DNA of 64,000 bases. It comes from Agapetus fuscipes (lineage: Eukaryota > Arthropoda > Insecta > Trichoptera > Glossosomatidae). Positions 10,158-20,465 of this stretch are shown piece after piece. Each line of letters opens with the position of its first letter. Position 1 is the stretch's first letter. The position numbers and the translations under genes are program-made. Below the pieces are notes generated by a model. That model ran no database searches. It worked only from the letters and a program-made list of their open reading frames with translations, and was not told the origin of the DNA. Location: positions 15,376,001 through 15,440,000 of the forward strand of contig OX637345.1 of NCBI GenBank assembly GCA_951799405.1. The letters are read 5' to 3'.

Positions 10158-10290
10158 ACCTGTCCGTAGTCTAGTGGGTAACGCTTTGGACTCGTAAATG
10201 GAAGGTTGTGGGCTCGGGTCCCGGCGGAGCAAAAACAAAACATGTACACTTATTACCCTCACCACACACAAGAGCTATAGTTTCTTTTGA
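10158..10290 (+). mobile_element. SC SINE head with atypical 3' side
   Basis: Head ACCTGTCCGTAGTCTAGTGG with a degraded B box (GGGCTCGGGTCCCGGCGG). The body is replaced by CTCACCACACACAAGAGC, also seen near 4700. Confidence 0.65.
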
Positions 10291-10291
10291 A

Positions 10292-10551
10292 TAATCTAAT
10301 CTAATCTAAGTTGCAAAGATATGTAACATAAAACATTGGAGATTCACATTATATGCATTTTCACAAGCAGACACGTATAAGTTCGCTCTTAAACATGTCG
10401 CATGTGGACTAACAATATAAACACCCGAATCTCAAATGAACATACACCCTGCAACTCTGGCCGACCTTCCCTGAAACAGAGGTGACATTGGCAAAGTGAA
10501 CCATTTTCTACAGCATGGGTGGTCAGCCGCATACCAACCTATAGGTCAAGG
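10292..10551 (-). mobile_element. RA repeat, complete
   Basis: Three TAATC tail units, full body, and 5' end CCTATAGGTCAAG. Confidence 0.85.
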
Positions 10552-10587
10552 AACATGCTCTTTGCTGGTTTGAAAAATTCGGATACC

Positions 10588-10725
10588 TGTACTGAAGTAG
10601 TTGGCCTTAGACAGGTCCCCTTACCCGTAAAAATAAATATGTCCCAAATAGCCTCATGCGACCCCTTGGGGGGTAACCCAGGCAAAAAGTTACACTATAT
10701 ACGTAGCTTAGTTGCGTTTTGCTAA
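10588..10725 (+). mobile_element. SB SINE 3' part, joined to SC body piece
   Basis: SC-like TGCTCTTTGCTGGTTTGAAA just upstream switches to the SB body (ACTGAAGTAGTTGGCC, GCGACCCCTTGGGG) and SB end GTAGCTTAGTTGCGTTTTGC. Probably a rearranged fragment pair. Confidence 0.65.
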
Positions 10726-11063
10726 CCTCCTCAACAAATTGACAGATCCGATATTAGTTTTATTCCTCCATCGATAGCATCCTCTTTTATTACTTCTGCT
10801 ACAATATGTTGGCAATGATCTCCCTGATATTATTCGGTGAGCATTTGCGTCTCGTGCCGCCCCAGTCTCCCCCAGCGTTTTGTATGTAACTGGCGTGGCA
10901 TTATTTTCCGTTTGTTCTGCGCTAGGGGAGAGTAGCCGTCGATGCGGCATGGCATTTTCTTTATTGCGCCCACATGCAATATTTTATTCATTGCTAATGC
11001 ATTTTTTATTCGAATGACTGTCCGATTCCATTTCGAGGGTTTTTTTTTTTTGTATTTTTATTT
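10726..11063. other. unique sequence, no gene seen
   Basis: Moderately GC-rich island at 10740-10960, not repeated elsewhere in the window. A reverse 80-aa frame here has no recognisable domain. Confidence 0.4.
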
Positions 11064-11125
11064 TAAGAAAGCCTATGCGGGAGACTCCCTAGATTCGAGA
11101 GACTCTAAGGGTCTATTTCAGTGTT
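11064..11125 (-). mobile_element. SC2 SINE 3' tail fragment
   Basis: AAGAAAGCCTATGCGGGAGA, CTCCCTAGATTC and ACTCTAAGGGTCTA match the SC2 tail at 15885. Confidence 0.6.
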
Positions 11126-11184
11126 TTCTTCCAAACATATTTCTAATACCAGCAAGGTTCACTGAGCATTTACCAAAAAATATC

Positions 11185-11437
11185 GGTCGTAGTCTAGCAG
11201 TGGCGAAGGGTGCCATACAAGCCGATTCCCATCGGTTTCCCGTTTCAAATGAGGCAAAAATGATAATAAAGTAGACTGCATGGTTTTAATGGGGAAAAAA
11301 TATGCTTAATTTTTTTGGTTTTAAATGTATTTTTTTAACTGTGTGTCTATATTTTTTAACTACTTTGTTACATCATCTAGTGTTAACGCTTTGGACTCGT
11401 TTTCGTAAGGTAGTGGGTTTGATTCTCCAACGAAGAT
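11185..11437 (+). mobile_element. SC SINE head split by hAT MITE
   Basis: A-box side CGGTCGTAGTCTAG at 11185-11197 and the remainder CTAGTGTTAACGCTTTGGAC onward at 11377-11437 flank the hAT-like insertion at 11198. The B box is decayed. Confidence 0.65.
11198..11376. mobile_element. hAT-type MITE, right end truncated
   Basis: Begins CAGTGGCGAAGGGTGCCATA, identical to the left terminal inverted repeat of the 38472 element in opposite arm order. The last 40 bp or so, including the right terminus, are missing before SC sequence resumes. Confidence 0.7.
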
Positions 11438-11640
11438 TAATATTAAATGTATGCTGACAAGCAGACACGCGTGAGCTTGGACTTACGAATGCTGCATGAG
11501 TACTTTCGGATAATCTAAATCTAAAAGAATATGAACGCTGCAACTTTTGCCTCCTTTTACTGAAAAAAGGAACATTGACAAAGTGAACCATTTTTTTACA
11601 GTATGTGTGGTCAGCCTCATACCAACCTATAAGTCTAGGA
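11438..11640 (-). mobile_element. RA repeat, diverged
   Basis: GTATGCTGACAAGCAGACAC through AACCTATAAGTCTAGG. An internal tandem TCTAAATCTAAA suggests a rearranged tail. Confidence 0.7.
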
Positions 11641-11730
11641 AAATCTAACCAAATAAAAAACATACAATTAGTGAAAAAATCTATAGAATATGTATATTTG
11701 CGATAAACGTGGAACATTTAAGTGTAATTT

Positions 11731-11785
11731 TAAAACCTTAGTCGCCAACATTGCAGATCAACCGCTATTTTTTCAGTTCTTGCGT
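11731..11785 (-). pseudogene. LM LINE ORF end, degraded
   Basis: Reverse strand reads a stop codon, then RLICNVGD and a stop, matching the LM C-terminus. Confidence 0.5.
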
Positions 11786-12622
11786 TCTTATTTCATTCTA
11801 TCCAGTCATTATCTTTTATCATATCGACTGCACCAAGGAAGACAGCACTAAATCAAAAAAGATAGTTTTGCAGGAAAGCCAATTGAATGTTATTTATTCC
11901 ATGGAGTACAATGCATAAACTATTTTTTACATTAATTTATTAACGAATTTAAAAGAGGTAGAGACACGGCTGTCATCTTGGAATGAAGATAATGATATGT
12001 TACCTTCAGAAATGGTAATAAGTCAAAAACCTAAATTTCGGAGTTACTTCCTTCTTCCTTCGAGCAGTCGATGTTAGCTCTCCTTTTATTAGTCTCTCAA
12101 TTTTTTTTGTGTGTCGTTTAATAAAGAAATTCTTTTCTATAGATTGGTATTTAAATTAATAATTTCAATTCAGACAGAACAACGTCTGTCTAGTAAATAA
12201 ATAAAAATCACAACTCTGCACAAAAAAAAGAACAATCCGAAACGGCAACAATATTAATTAAATTTGCCTTTTATACAGCGCCCGAGTTTTTCTTGCAATT
12301 TTTGCATGCTCTTTTCTTTGCACATTTTATTTTTTGTACAAGTACACCCTGCTGCCCCCCCACCCCATCCTTCTCATCCCTCTCCCCCTCACAATATTAC
12401 GTTTTCACTTATGTACCTACACATGTGTACGGATATAATATATAGCTGGTGTATTTACATATAGACACACTTGTGAACAATACTCGGCGCTCTAGAAATT
12501 CAATTTAGCAGGCAAAATATACTGCATTTATATTGTCGTACTTGTATAAATAATATAGTATTAAGAATAGTTAAGCTGGTACAGTAGCGCATGGTTCTAA
12601 GCCACCGATTTCAATATGAATC
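11786..12622. other. unique AT-rich sequence, no gene seen
   Basis: Pyrimidine-rich tract at 12345-12390. No repeat family recognised. Confidence 0.45.
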
Positions 12623-12653
12623 TGTCTATCTATAATCTAAGTTGCAACGATAT

Positions 12654-13087
12654 TGTTACAATTTTTGGTTCGGATACCTTCAAATAAAACACTACTCTTC
12701 TTTTTACTTATTTATTTTAGATGTTTATATTTATTTTAACAAAGACACTTCCCAATTATTCCATTACACTGGTTTTAGTTCACCGGTCGAATTTGTTCAA
12801 TGTATTGGTGAAGCTTGCAGAAGACTGACTGTATTTGTTAGAGCTTGAAGAACAACTACTCTCAGTGCAAGCGATTTGCACCCTTTTTATACTAAGAAAA
12901 TGGTACTGTCGAGAACTCATTGTTGCTAGACTGTTCTCGTAGGACATAAGTACATAATTAAAGTAATCTAGTGATTCCTCTATTTACACACAATCATCAA
13001 TTCTACCCACCAATACAATAAAGAATTCCTATTACATAGCTATAACTAATATCTATACTTATTTTTATATTACCTATTTACATAACA
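12654..13087 (-). mobile_element. solo LTR, gypsy-like (LTR-B)
   Basis: Read on the reverse strand it begins TGTTATGTAAATAGG and ends TTGTAACA (TG...CA), flanked by ATAT at 12650-12653 and 13088-13091. It contains a TATA box (GTATAAAAAGGGTGC) and late AATAAA signals. Relatives lie at 26185 (+) and 52999 (-). ATAT target choice is known for the 17.6/297 group of insect Ty3/gypsy elements. No internal gag-pol is present. Confidence 0.75.
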
Positions 13088-13091
13088 ATAT

Positions 13092-13445
13092 TATTGTGAT
13101 CTTAATCGGGTTCTTTTAATCAAGCTGCAATTTATTCATTTTACACAATGTCTGCTTACAATGTACTGATTACTTTTCTAGCACTTAGCTTATCTACTTC
13201 ACGACTCTGCCCTCTGTACCGTTGCGGCTCGTTTATATAGGTATGAAAGGGACGATTCTTGCTTGTTCTAAATTATTCTATATTGGATTGTACCAGACAC
13301 CTCTATACTGTTCGTTTTAATTCCAGTTACGCATGCCAGGAAACTGCGTGCCAAGTCACATGCACACGCACAAACTCACAGTAGACTATGCCAGAGGCGG
13401 ACACACACACACAAGCAATCCCCACGAACTCATACGTTCGTAACA
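13092..13445 (-). mobile_element. adjacent LTR-like segment (LTR-A)
   Basis: Reverse strand begins TGTTACGAACGTATGAG after ATAT (13446-13449). It contains a TATA-like CCTATATAAACGAGCC, then AATAAATTGCAGC, and ends near GATCACAATA. The 3' terminus is not canonical. It is best read as an older solo LTR with LTR-B inserted at its edge. Confidence 0.55.
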
Positions 13446-13651
13446 ATATATTACATTTAAAATTGACATGTATTCACAATAGCCCTGCAACTCTTGCTGA
13501 CCTTCCCTGAAACAGAAGTGATATTGGCAAAGTGAGGCATTTTAATATTCCACTTATTCCATTTTACCATGTCAACTTAATGTGCCACTTATTTAGTTTT
13601 ACCATGTCAGCTTAATATGTCACTTATTTAGTTTTACCATGTAAGCTTAAT

Positions 13652-13754
13652 CGGCCTTATTCATTAGATTGGTTGAACCCACAACCGCTTACTAGTATGG
13701 GAAAACTGACTTTATACTGGTTTAAAAATTAAAATCTTTTTATGAATAAGGCAG
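13652..13754. mobile_element. small MITE inserted in the satellite
   Basis: Terminal inverted repeats CGGCCTTATTCAT and ATGAATAAGGCAG bracket 103 bp of non-satellite sequence. AAT occurs on both flanks (13649-13651, 13755-13757) and the satellite phase resumes after it. Confidence 0.65.
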
Positions 13755-14413
13755 AATATGTCACTTATTCAGTTTTACCATGTAAGCTTAATATGTCACT
13801 TATTCAGTTGTAGCATTTCAGCTTAATATGTCACTTATTCAGTATTACTACGTCAGCTTAATATGTCACTTATTCAGTTTTACCATGTCAGCTTTATATG
13901 TCACTTATTCATGTCACTTACCATGTCAGCTTAACATGCCACTTATTCAGTTTTACCATATAAGCTTAATATGCCACTTATTCAGTTTTACCATGTAAGC
14001 TTAATATGTCACTTATTCAGTTGTAGCATTTCAGCTTAATATGTCACTTATTCAGTATTACCACGTCAGCTTAATATGTCACTTATTCAGTTTTACCATG
14101 TCAGCTTTATATGTCACTTATTCAATATTACCATGTTAGCTTAATATGTCACTTATTCAGTTGTACCATTTCAGCTTAATATGTCACTTATTCAGTTTTA
14201 CCATGTCAGCTTAAAATGTCACTTATTCAGTTTTACCATGTAAGCTTAATATATTATGTCACTTATTCAGTTTTACCATTTCAGCTTAACATGTCACTTA
14301 TTCAGTTTTACCATGTCAGCTTAATATATTATGTCACTTATTCAGTTTTACCATTTCAGCTTAACATGTCACTTATTCAGTTTTACCATTTCAGCTTAAT
14401 ATATCACTTATTC

Positions 14414-14992
14414 ATGTCACTTATTTAGTTTTGCCATGTCAGCTTATTATGCCACTTATTCAGTTTTACCATTTCAGCTTAACATGTCACTTATTCAGTT
14501 TTACCATGTCAGCTTAATATATTATGTCACTTATTTAGTTTTGCCATGTCAGCTTATTATGCCACTTATTCAGTTTTACCATTTCAGCTTAATATATCAC
14601 TTATTCATGTCACTTATTTAGTTTTGCCATGTCAGCTTATTATGCCACTTATTCAGTTTTACCATTTCAGCTTAACATGTCACTTATTCAGTTTTACCAT
14701 GTCAGCTTAATATATTATGTCACTTATTTAGTTTTGCCATGTCAGCTTATTATGCCACTTATTCAGTTTTACCATTTCAGCTTAATATATCACTTATTCA
14801 TGTCACTTATTTAGTTTTGCCATGTCAGCTTATTATGCCACTTATTCAGTTTTACCATTTCAGCTTAACATGTTACTTATTCAGTTTTACCATGTCAGCT
14901 TAATATATTATGTCACTTATTTAGTTTTGCCATGTCAGCTTATTATGCCACTTATTCAGTTTTACCATTTCAGCTTAATATATCACTTATTC
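14414..14992 (+). repeat. 193-bp higher-order repeat, three copies
   Basis: Units 14414-14606, 14607-14799 and 14800-14992 are almost identical; a T for C in CATGTTACTTATTC marks the third. Each is built of monomers of 35, 35, 40, 35, 35 and 13 bp. A partial fourth begins at 14993. Confidence 0.9.
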
Positions 14993-15090
14993 ATGTCACT
15001 TATTTAGTTTTGCCATGTCAGCTTATTATGCCACTTATTCAGTATAACCACGTCAGCTTAATATGTCACTTATTCAGTTTTATCTCTAAG

Positions 15091-15150
15091 GTATTGATGT
15101 GTACGTATGTGTAGGTGTGTATATGTACATGTGTGTACGTATATGTTCTA
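15091..15150 (+). repeat. TG/TA-rich microsatellite
   Basis: Degenerate GTGTACGTATGTGTAGG-type repeats immediately after the satellite. Confidence 0.7.
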
Positions 15151-15338
15151 GAGATCGTCACCCCAATAGAGAATTCTACCCTTAACACGTTTTTTTGTTT
15201 CTCATATAAAATTCAATACAATCGGTGCTTTTGAGACACTTTTTGCTTGCATGTTTTAGCGATTTGCAGTGTTGGGTGAAATTTAAAATGTATAATATCT
15301 CAAAAGTGAAAATCTATTCGTACTTCTTATCTAATTAG

Positions 15339-15640
15339 GATCGATAGCTCAGTTGGTAGAGAACTCGGGTTCGAAGCCCACCGAGGGTGTCAGAAATGAT
15401 TTCCCGTTTCGGTGTTTATTTCAAGCCTGAAATTAAAATACCGGCAAGGTTTAACCAGCCTTCACAAGAAATGAGTACCAGCCCCCTCGCGAGATGAGAA
15501 TCTCCTACATCAATTAAAGTGGTTCGTGTAAAGTCGGCCCCTTTACCTGTAAAAATAAATAGGTTCCACTCGCCATATGCGAGCCAGTTCTTGAGAACGC
15601 GGCGAGAAGTTACACTATATGTGTAGATTAGTCACGCTCA
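15339..15640 (+). mobile_element. SB SINE, near full length, head deleted internally
   Basis: ATCGATAGCTCAGTTGGTAG then a direct jump to CTCGGGTTCGAAGCCCACC: the anticodon arm is missing. The full SB body and end follow (GCGGCGAGAAGTTACAC). Confidence 0.8.
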
Positions 15641-15884
15641 CGTTTAGGCTGCGCGTTGTGTGGAGCTTTTTGCTGTGTTTTGCATATGGCGTGTGGAACC
15701 TATTTATTTCATAGGCTAGGGAACCAACCTTACACTAACATCATAGGGATCGAACCCTATCTATCTTAGTTGTTACTTTGATTGCAACTATGGCGGCGGT
15801 TTCAATCGAGCTAAAATAGTTTTGTTCAAATTCCATACAAATTTTTCGACCCACACTGTCGAGAGTCTGTGTCGCTCTATTTTT

Positions 15885-16200
15885 TTTAAGAAATCCTGTG
15901 CGGGAGACTCCCTAAATTCTAAAGACTCTAGGGGTCTATGACACTTGTTGTAGTGCCGCAGAGGTGTACGAGCTTGGTCGTCGCTACAAAGCGCCAATAT
16001 TCAAACAAGACCCAGTTGCTGTAAGGCTGGATGGACCTTTGGTGACCGGTCATTGGTAAAGGTTTATGAATTTTTCAACCCAGCGAAGAGCACACATTCG
16101 AAATATAAATGGTATATTTTTGTGCTCCGCCGGGATCCGAATCCACAACCTTCCATTTACGAGTCCGAAGTGTTGCCACTACGGACTACGGACCGGTCCA
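15885..16200 (-). mobile_element. SC2 SINE, full length
   Basis: Reverse strand: head GGACCGGTCCGTAGTCCG, B box, body CTCTTCGCTGGGTTG and AAGACCCAGTTGCTG (plus strand), then the SC2 tail (TGCCGCAGAGGTG, CCTGTGCGGGAGACTCCC) and an A-rich end, seen as TATTTTTTTTAAG on the plus strand. It defines SC2 as the SC head and body with a different 3' end from SC1. Confidence 0.85.
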
Positions 16201-16446
16201 AGATGCCAACGACACGCGGTGTACCTGAGCGGTTACCCATCCAAGCCTTGACCACGCCCAATGTTGCTTAACTTCTATTATTTTTCTTAACTATTGTTTT
16301 TCTTCTTCACAAACTGTGTACGCACACAAACGTTATAGCTTTCGCGAAAGCTTTTCGTTTTGTTATGTATCTCCCTCGCACTTGCTTACTTGCAATGCAT
16401 CCGTCCCTTTTCGTCGTGATATCGAAAAACAATGATAATTTGCGAA
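16201..16446. other. unique sequence, no gene seen
   Basis: No repeat recognised. Confidence 0.4.
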
Positions 16447-16466
16447 TGTGTGTGTGTGTGTGTGTT
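16447..16466 (+). repeat. TG dinucleotide microsatellite
   Basis: A TGTGTG run of about nine units near an E-like context (CTCCTGAATGTGTAAATTTT). Confidence 0.8.
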
Positions 16467-16527
16467 CCGACTCCTGAATGTGTAAATTTTACGTAAATAT
16501 TTTCATTGTAACCTTCTATATTATATA

Positions 16528-16631
16528 ATCATGTGGACTTGCACCATTAAAAACCAAATCTCAAATGAACATAAGCCCTGCAACTCTTGCTGACTTTTCC
16601 TGAAACAGGTGTGACATTGGCAAAGCGAACC
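16528..16631 (-). mobile_element. RA repeat, central fragment
   Basis: AACATAAGCCCTGCAACTC and GTGACATTGGCAAAGCGAAC. Both ends are missing. Confidence 0.7.
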
Positions 16632-16633
16632 TT

Positions 16634-17153
16634 ACATGATGAAAATTTCCGTATGCATGTGAGTGCGTGTCCCAAATGGGTAAATTTTAGGTAAAACTTT
16701 TTCATTTCAACCTGAAAAAGAACAAAATACGGTACTTACATATATAAGATGATATTACTAGGATTTAGAATTTCATGGGATCTCCATACCTACATGATGA
16801 AAATGGTGAAAGGTAAGAACGGCACAGTGACAAAACGACATATGATGTTACATCACGTGACAAAACAACACAGAAAATACATCACATACCTAAAATAGAA
16901 CATATCATATACGGCACATGAACAAACATCACCAACATCAAACCTGTGATGTTTTGTTATCGTGATGTTTTGTCATGTGATGTACTGTCATTGTGATGTT
17001 CTACCCTGTCACTATTTTCATCATGTATGGAGATCCTATGAAATTCTAGATTTTAGTAATATCATCTTATGTAAGTAAGTACATTATTTTGTTCTTTTGA
17101 ACACATTCGGGACACGCACCCACACACACTTTAATATATGGAAATTTTCATCA
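16634..17153. mobile_element. E-type foldback with minisatellite centre
   Basis: Arms of about 140 bp: left CATGATGAAAATTTCCGTAT, right ATATGGAAATTTTCATCATG, with GGATCTCCATAC/GTATGGAGATCC further in. The centre (16805-17015) is built of CATCACATGACAAAA-like units in opposite orientations. No ORF. Pieces of it recur at eight other places in the window. Confidence 0.75.
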
Positions 17154-17154
17154 T

Positions 17155-17217
17155 GTTCTGTCATGTGTTGTCATATTACGTGTCGTTCCGTCATGTGTTA
17201 TTTTGTCATGTCGCACG
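17155..17217 (+). repeat. E minisatellite-like tract
   Basis: TCTGTCATGTGTTGTCATAT and similar units continuing outside the foldback. Confidence 0.6.
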
Positions 17218-17419
17218 CTTAAGAGCGCTCTCGAAAATTTTTAATTTTAAAATCTGCGTTCGCTTAATACCTATCTATGCCACAGCCGCGCACTCGGAGC
17301 TCTTATTTTGTAGTTTTTGAAAGGTTCGTATATTAACTTATAATATCTGTGGACTAGAAATTATTTTAACCAAAAAAGACATATATATATATATGTCTCA
17401 ACTTACTTACGAAAATGGT

Positions 17420-17503
17420 CATTAGTAATAAAAATAACAAAGAACTTCACTGTTGCATTTCATTAGTAATAAAAAAACAAAGAACTTCACAGTTGCATTT
17501 CCA
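17420..17503 (+). repeat. 41-bp direct duplication
   Basis: Two tandem copies of a unit holding ATTAGTAATAAAAA and CAAAGAACTTCAC. Another short duplication (TTTCATATTTCATATTTTAA) lies at 17646-17712. Confidence 0.75.
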
Positions 17504-17799
17504 TGTGTACAAAAAACTCGGCACAACGAAAAAAAAATCTTGAATGTTGGTGCCATTTCAAATAACGGCTGCCGACTAGACCGGAAATAACTAGAGTTGA
17601 CAGATAACACACGTTATAAATATTGTGATCGCCAAAGTCGTGGCAATATTTCATATTTCATATTTTAACTTTATCACTTTTCATTTCATATTTCATATTT
17701 TAACTTTATCACATTATAACCACTGCAACGTGTGACAGGAGAGAAACGCAAGTGGTAGCATGTCGCTGCCTTTGTTCTTGTTTGCCGTAGAGACCATTA

Positions 17800-17965
17800 A
17801 GCTAATTTTACATGAGCAATTTTTGCATGTGTAGGTACTGGACCAATGTGTCTTATGAAAACAGGAAATTGATTTCAAAAATATTTAAAACAACTCTCAC
17901 ATTACGAATTTTACGCTTATTCTTAGCTCAGATTGTGAAGAATTTTATTCTTATGACAACTGCAG
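17800..17965 (+). repeat. F repeat, copy 2
   Basis: ACTGGACCAATGTGTCTTAT and TTAGCTCAGATTGTGAAG. Confidence 0.55.
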
Positions 17966-18148
17966 TATGTATCAAATCAGCACGTTAGTTTCCGCTCCTC
18001 TATGTTATTACTCATAGTAGCTTGCAATACACTTTTTGGCAGCCATTTTATTATGCCGGTCAGATAGACTCAACCTTTTCCATCCTTCAACACCCAAACT
18101 AAAAATGTTCAACAATAAATCAATAGTTTCGCAAATTATATTTTTAGT

Positions 18149-18322
18149 AATAATAATATCAGGATGATTTTTGCGAGCGCTGTTTTTGTGTAAATCACAC
18201 CCCAAGAGCCCCCAGCGAGCTTGGTCGTCGCTAAAGAAAGCGTCGATTCTCAATCAAGACCAAGTTGCTGTAGGGCTGGATGAACTTTGGTGACGGGTCT
18301 TGGTAATGGTTTGTGTATTTCC
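18149..18322 (-). mobile_element. SC1 SINE, head truncated, ATT-type tail
   Basis: TAATAATAATATCAGG tail then GAGCGCTGTTTTTGTG and CCCCAAGAGCCC. The tail matches the LC LINE tail at 21620. Confidence 0.75.
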
Positions 18323-18648
18323 ACTTTATTAATTCATTAGAACTTTGAAAAACATTAAATAAAAAAAAAACAAGTTTTTAGTTACTCGTAAGCGTAACTA
18401 CAGATGTTATGGATATGTGAAGGTTCCAAGGAATTTTATGAAAAAAGTGGTCAATATAGTGCATACACGCAGAATTTCTTAGTAAATATTTAGTTTTTAC
18501 ATACTGTAAAATTGCGTTTCCTTTCTCGCAATTTCGCTTTCTTGATGACTAAAATTATTTTTTAGCGTAAAATCCGTAGGAAGTAGAATGTCGACCGATT
18601 ATTTCTAAAATAGTAATAATAAATTTCTAAGTTAAGTATCAAAGTCTT
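18323..18648. other. AT-rich, no feature seen
   Basis: No recognised repeat. Confidence 0.4.
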
Positions 18649-18649
18649 A

Positions 18650-18844
18650 ATCTAAATTAAAGTTGCAAAGATATATATCATTTCAGATTCATATTAAATA
18701 CATTCCCACAAGCACACACATAGTAGTTGAACATAAGCCCTGCAACTTTTGTCGACCTTCCCAGAAACAGGGGTGACATTAGCAAAGTTAACCATCTTTG
18801 TACAGTATGGGTGGTCAGCTTCATACCAACCTATAAGTCAAGGA
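18650..18844 (-). mobile_element. RA repeat, internally deleted
   Basis: Tail side to CCACAAGCACACACATAG, then a jump to GAACATAAGCCCTGC; the 5' end CCTATAAGTCAAGG is intact. Confidence 0.75.
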
Positions 18845-19854
18845 ATGTATTATTAAGAAATTGTTGATTGCAAAAAATAATATTTTTGTAAAAATGTAAC
18901 ATGGAAAATCGTAAAATGTTCTCGCTTCGAAAATGTTGCATATCACTTGCCGACGAAAAAAAGGTTTGTTATGAGATAGTTTTAGCGAAAAAAAAAAAGT
19001 GCCGCAGGTCCCGCCTTCTGTGAGCGTTAGCGCTCGACTGAGGTTTACCCCGCGAATCTCGCATTTAAAAGCCATTTGTAAAATAATAATAAAAAATACA
19101 TCTTGTGAAATAAAAAATTTGAAAAAAAATACAACTAAGCTCAAGATTATATTGTTTAATATTTGAAAATAATTGGGCACAAATAACCATTTTTTGAGAT
19201 TTTATTCGAAGATACAATGTACACTTTTTTGTCCGTTTTTGCTTCTAGATTTTTTTTTTTAATTCAGTTTTCTTCATCTGAATCACATTTTAAATCACAC
19301 CACGAACTAAAACAGGATATAAAGTATATTTGTAATTTTTTTTTAGATTTCAAAACACCACCAATTTACAGAAAAACTGGTTCAAAAATTGTATGTTTTC
19401 CACTTACCGCAAGAAGGTGTTCGTAATTTATATTTTTTCAAGTAATAAAAGCGTTTATAGACATATATTATTTGATGCATATTGCAAATGAAATGTTTAA
19501 CTAACACTTAAAGTTATCAAAAATTTATATTTGTCCATATTTATTGAAAAAAAACCACGTCAAAAACTGTGTTTTCGAGAAATTTCCTAGCACCCTCTTA
19601 ATCATAAAGAGCAAGAACTCAAAAAATAAGAATGTTGGGAAATCACGTTTGAAGTTCAGACACCCAGTACAACTTGTATGGGATGAAAAAGGCGACCGAT
19701 GTTTTATCTCGGTCATATTCGCTGGCTGTCGCATTCTACCTATTCTTCTCGCATTGTTCTTGCGTTTTATTACAAAATCTCGATTTTCCCAATTTTCGAG
19801 TTATTTCTCTTTATTATAAAACGTGCGATATATTAGTAATTTGTCATGTATGTT
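18845..19854. other. AT-rich unique sequence, no gene seen
   Basis: Several open frames (18821-19180 reverse, 19217-19426 and 19544-19819 forward) are low-complexity, lack homology and overlap one another on both strands; none is called. Confidence 0.45.
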
Positions 19855-20107
19855 CCTTGACTTATAGGTTGTTATGCGGCTGACCACCCATAATATAAAA
19901 AATTGGTTCACTTTGCCAATGTCACCCCTGTTTCAGGGAAGGACGGCAAGAGTTGCAAGGCTTATGTTAATTTGAGATTGGGTTTTTATATTGTAGGTCC
20001 ACATGCGGCATGTGTTAGCGCGAAATTATTCATATCTGCTTGTGGGAATGCATTTAATTTAAATCTTAAATGATATATATCTTTGCAGCTTAGATTAGAT
20101 TAGATTA
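19855..20107 (+). mobile_element. RA repeat, complete
   Basis: CCTTGACTTATAGGTTGTTA to CTTAGATTAGATTAGATTA. Upstream TTTGTCATGTATGTT matches the longer 5' version of the family. Confidence 0.85.
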
Positions 20108-20265
20108 TTAAACGTGCGATGTGTCGTTATGTCATGTGTCGTTGCGTCACTGTGTCATTCTATCATGGAAGCGATGAAAATATCTGTATGTATATTATGA
20201 ATATGTGTGAGTGTGTGTGGGTGTGTATCCCGAATGTGTGTACATGTGTGTGTGTGTGTTTATGT
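20108..20265 (+). repeat. E-type minisatellite and TG-rich tract
   Basis: TGTCGTTATGTCATGTGTCG units, then GAAGCGATGAAAATATCTG and TG-rich DNA, resembling one arm of the 16634 foldback. Confidence 0.6.
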
Positions 20266-20465
20266 CCCCGGAGACGTTATTTCCTTGGCCGTTATTTATT
20301 TATCCGTTTGGGTTGAACTGCTGCAAGGTTTATAATATACATGGAGGGACCGAGCACTATACACCCATTACGTCACGTGTTATGTATGGAGTATATCCCA
20401 TGTCATGTGAATAGTGGAATTTTCACTGAAATTAAAATAAACCCAGAGCTGGAACTAGTGTTTTT

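Larger units (their letters stand above)
12624..13545 (-). mobile_element. RA repeat split by two LTRs
   Basis: RA tail side (TATAATCTAAGTTGCAACG) at 12624-12653 and the rest (ATTACATTTAAAATTGAC to GCAAAGTGAGGC) at 13446-13545. The LTR pair 12654-13445 was inserted at an ATAT within RA. Confidence 0.75.
13543..15089 (+). repeat. 35-bp tandem satellite
   Basis: About 40 imperfect copies of a 35-bp unit with core CACTTATTCAGTTTTACC followed by ATGTCAGCTTAAT. Variants carry GCCATG or CCATTT and ATGCC or ATATC. Open frames such as LIQFYHVSLIYYV arise from the period and are not genes. The array is interrupted by a 103-bp MITE and is homogenised at its right end into a higher-order repeat. Confidence 0.95.

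Noticed and set aside
12654..13445. A single long 792-bp LTR
   Set aside because: ATAT at 13088 and a second TGTTATG start inside, plus homology of only the left part to other LTRs, favour two elements.
13543..15089. Possible CRISPR-like array (regular repeats of about 35 bp)
   Set aside because: Repeats are contiguous without unique spacers, in a eukaryotic context; it is a satellite.
14216..15114. Repetitive hydrophobic proteins (LIQFYHVSLIYYV...) that could look like membrane repeats
   Set aside because: Direct translation of the 35-bp satellite; frames stop whenever monomer length changes.
18821..19819. Several 90-120 aa ORFs on both strands
   Set aside because: Phe/Ile/Lys-rich low complexity from AT-rich DNA, mutually overlapping, no domain.
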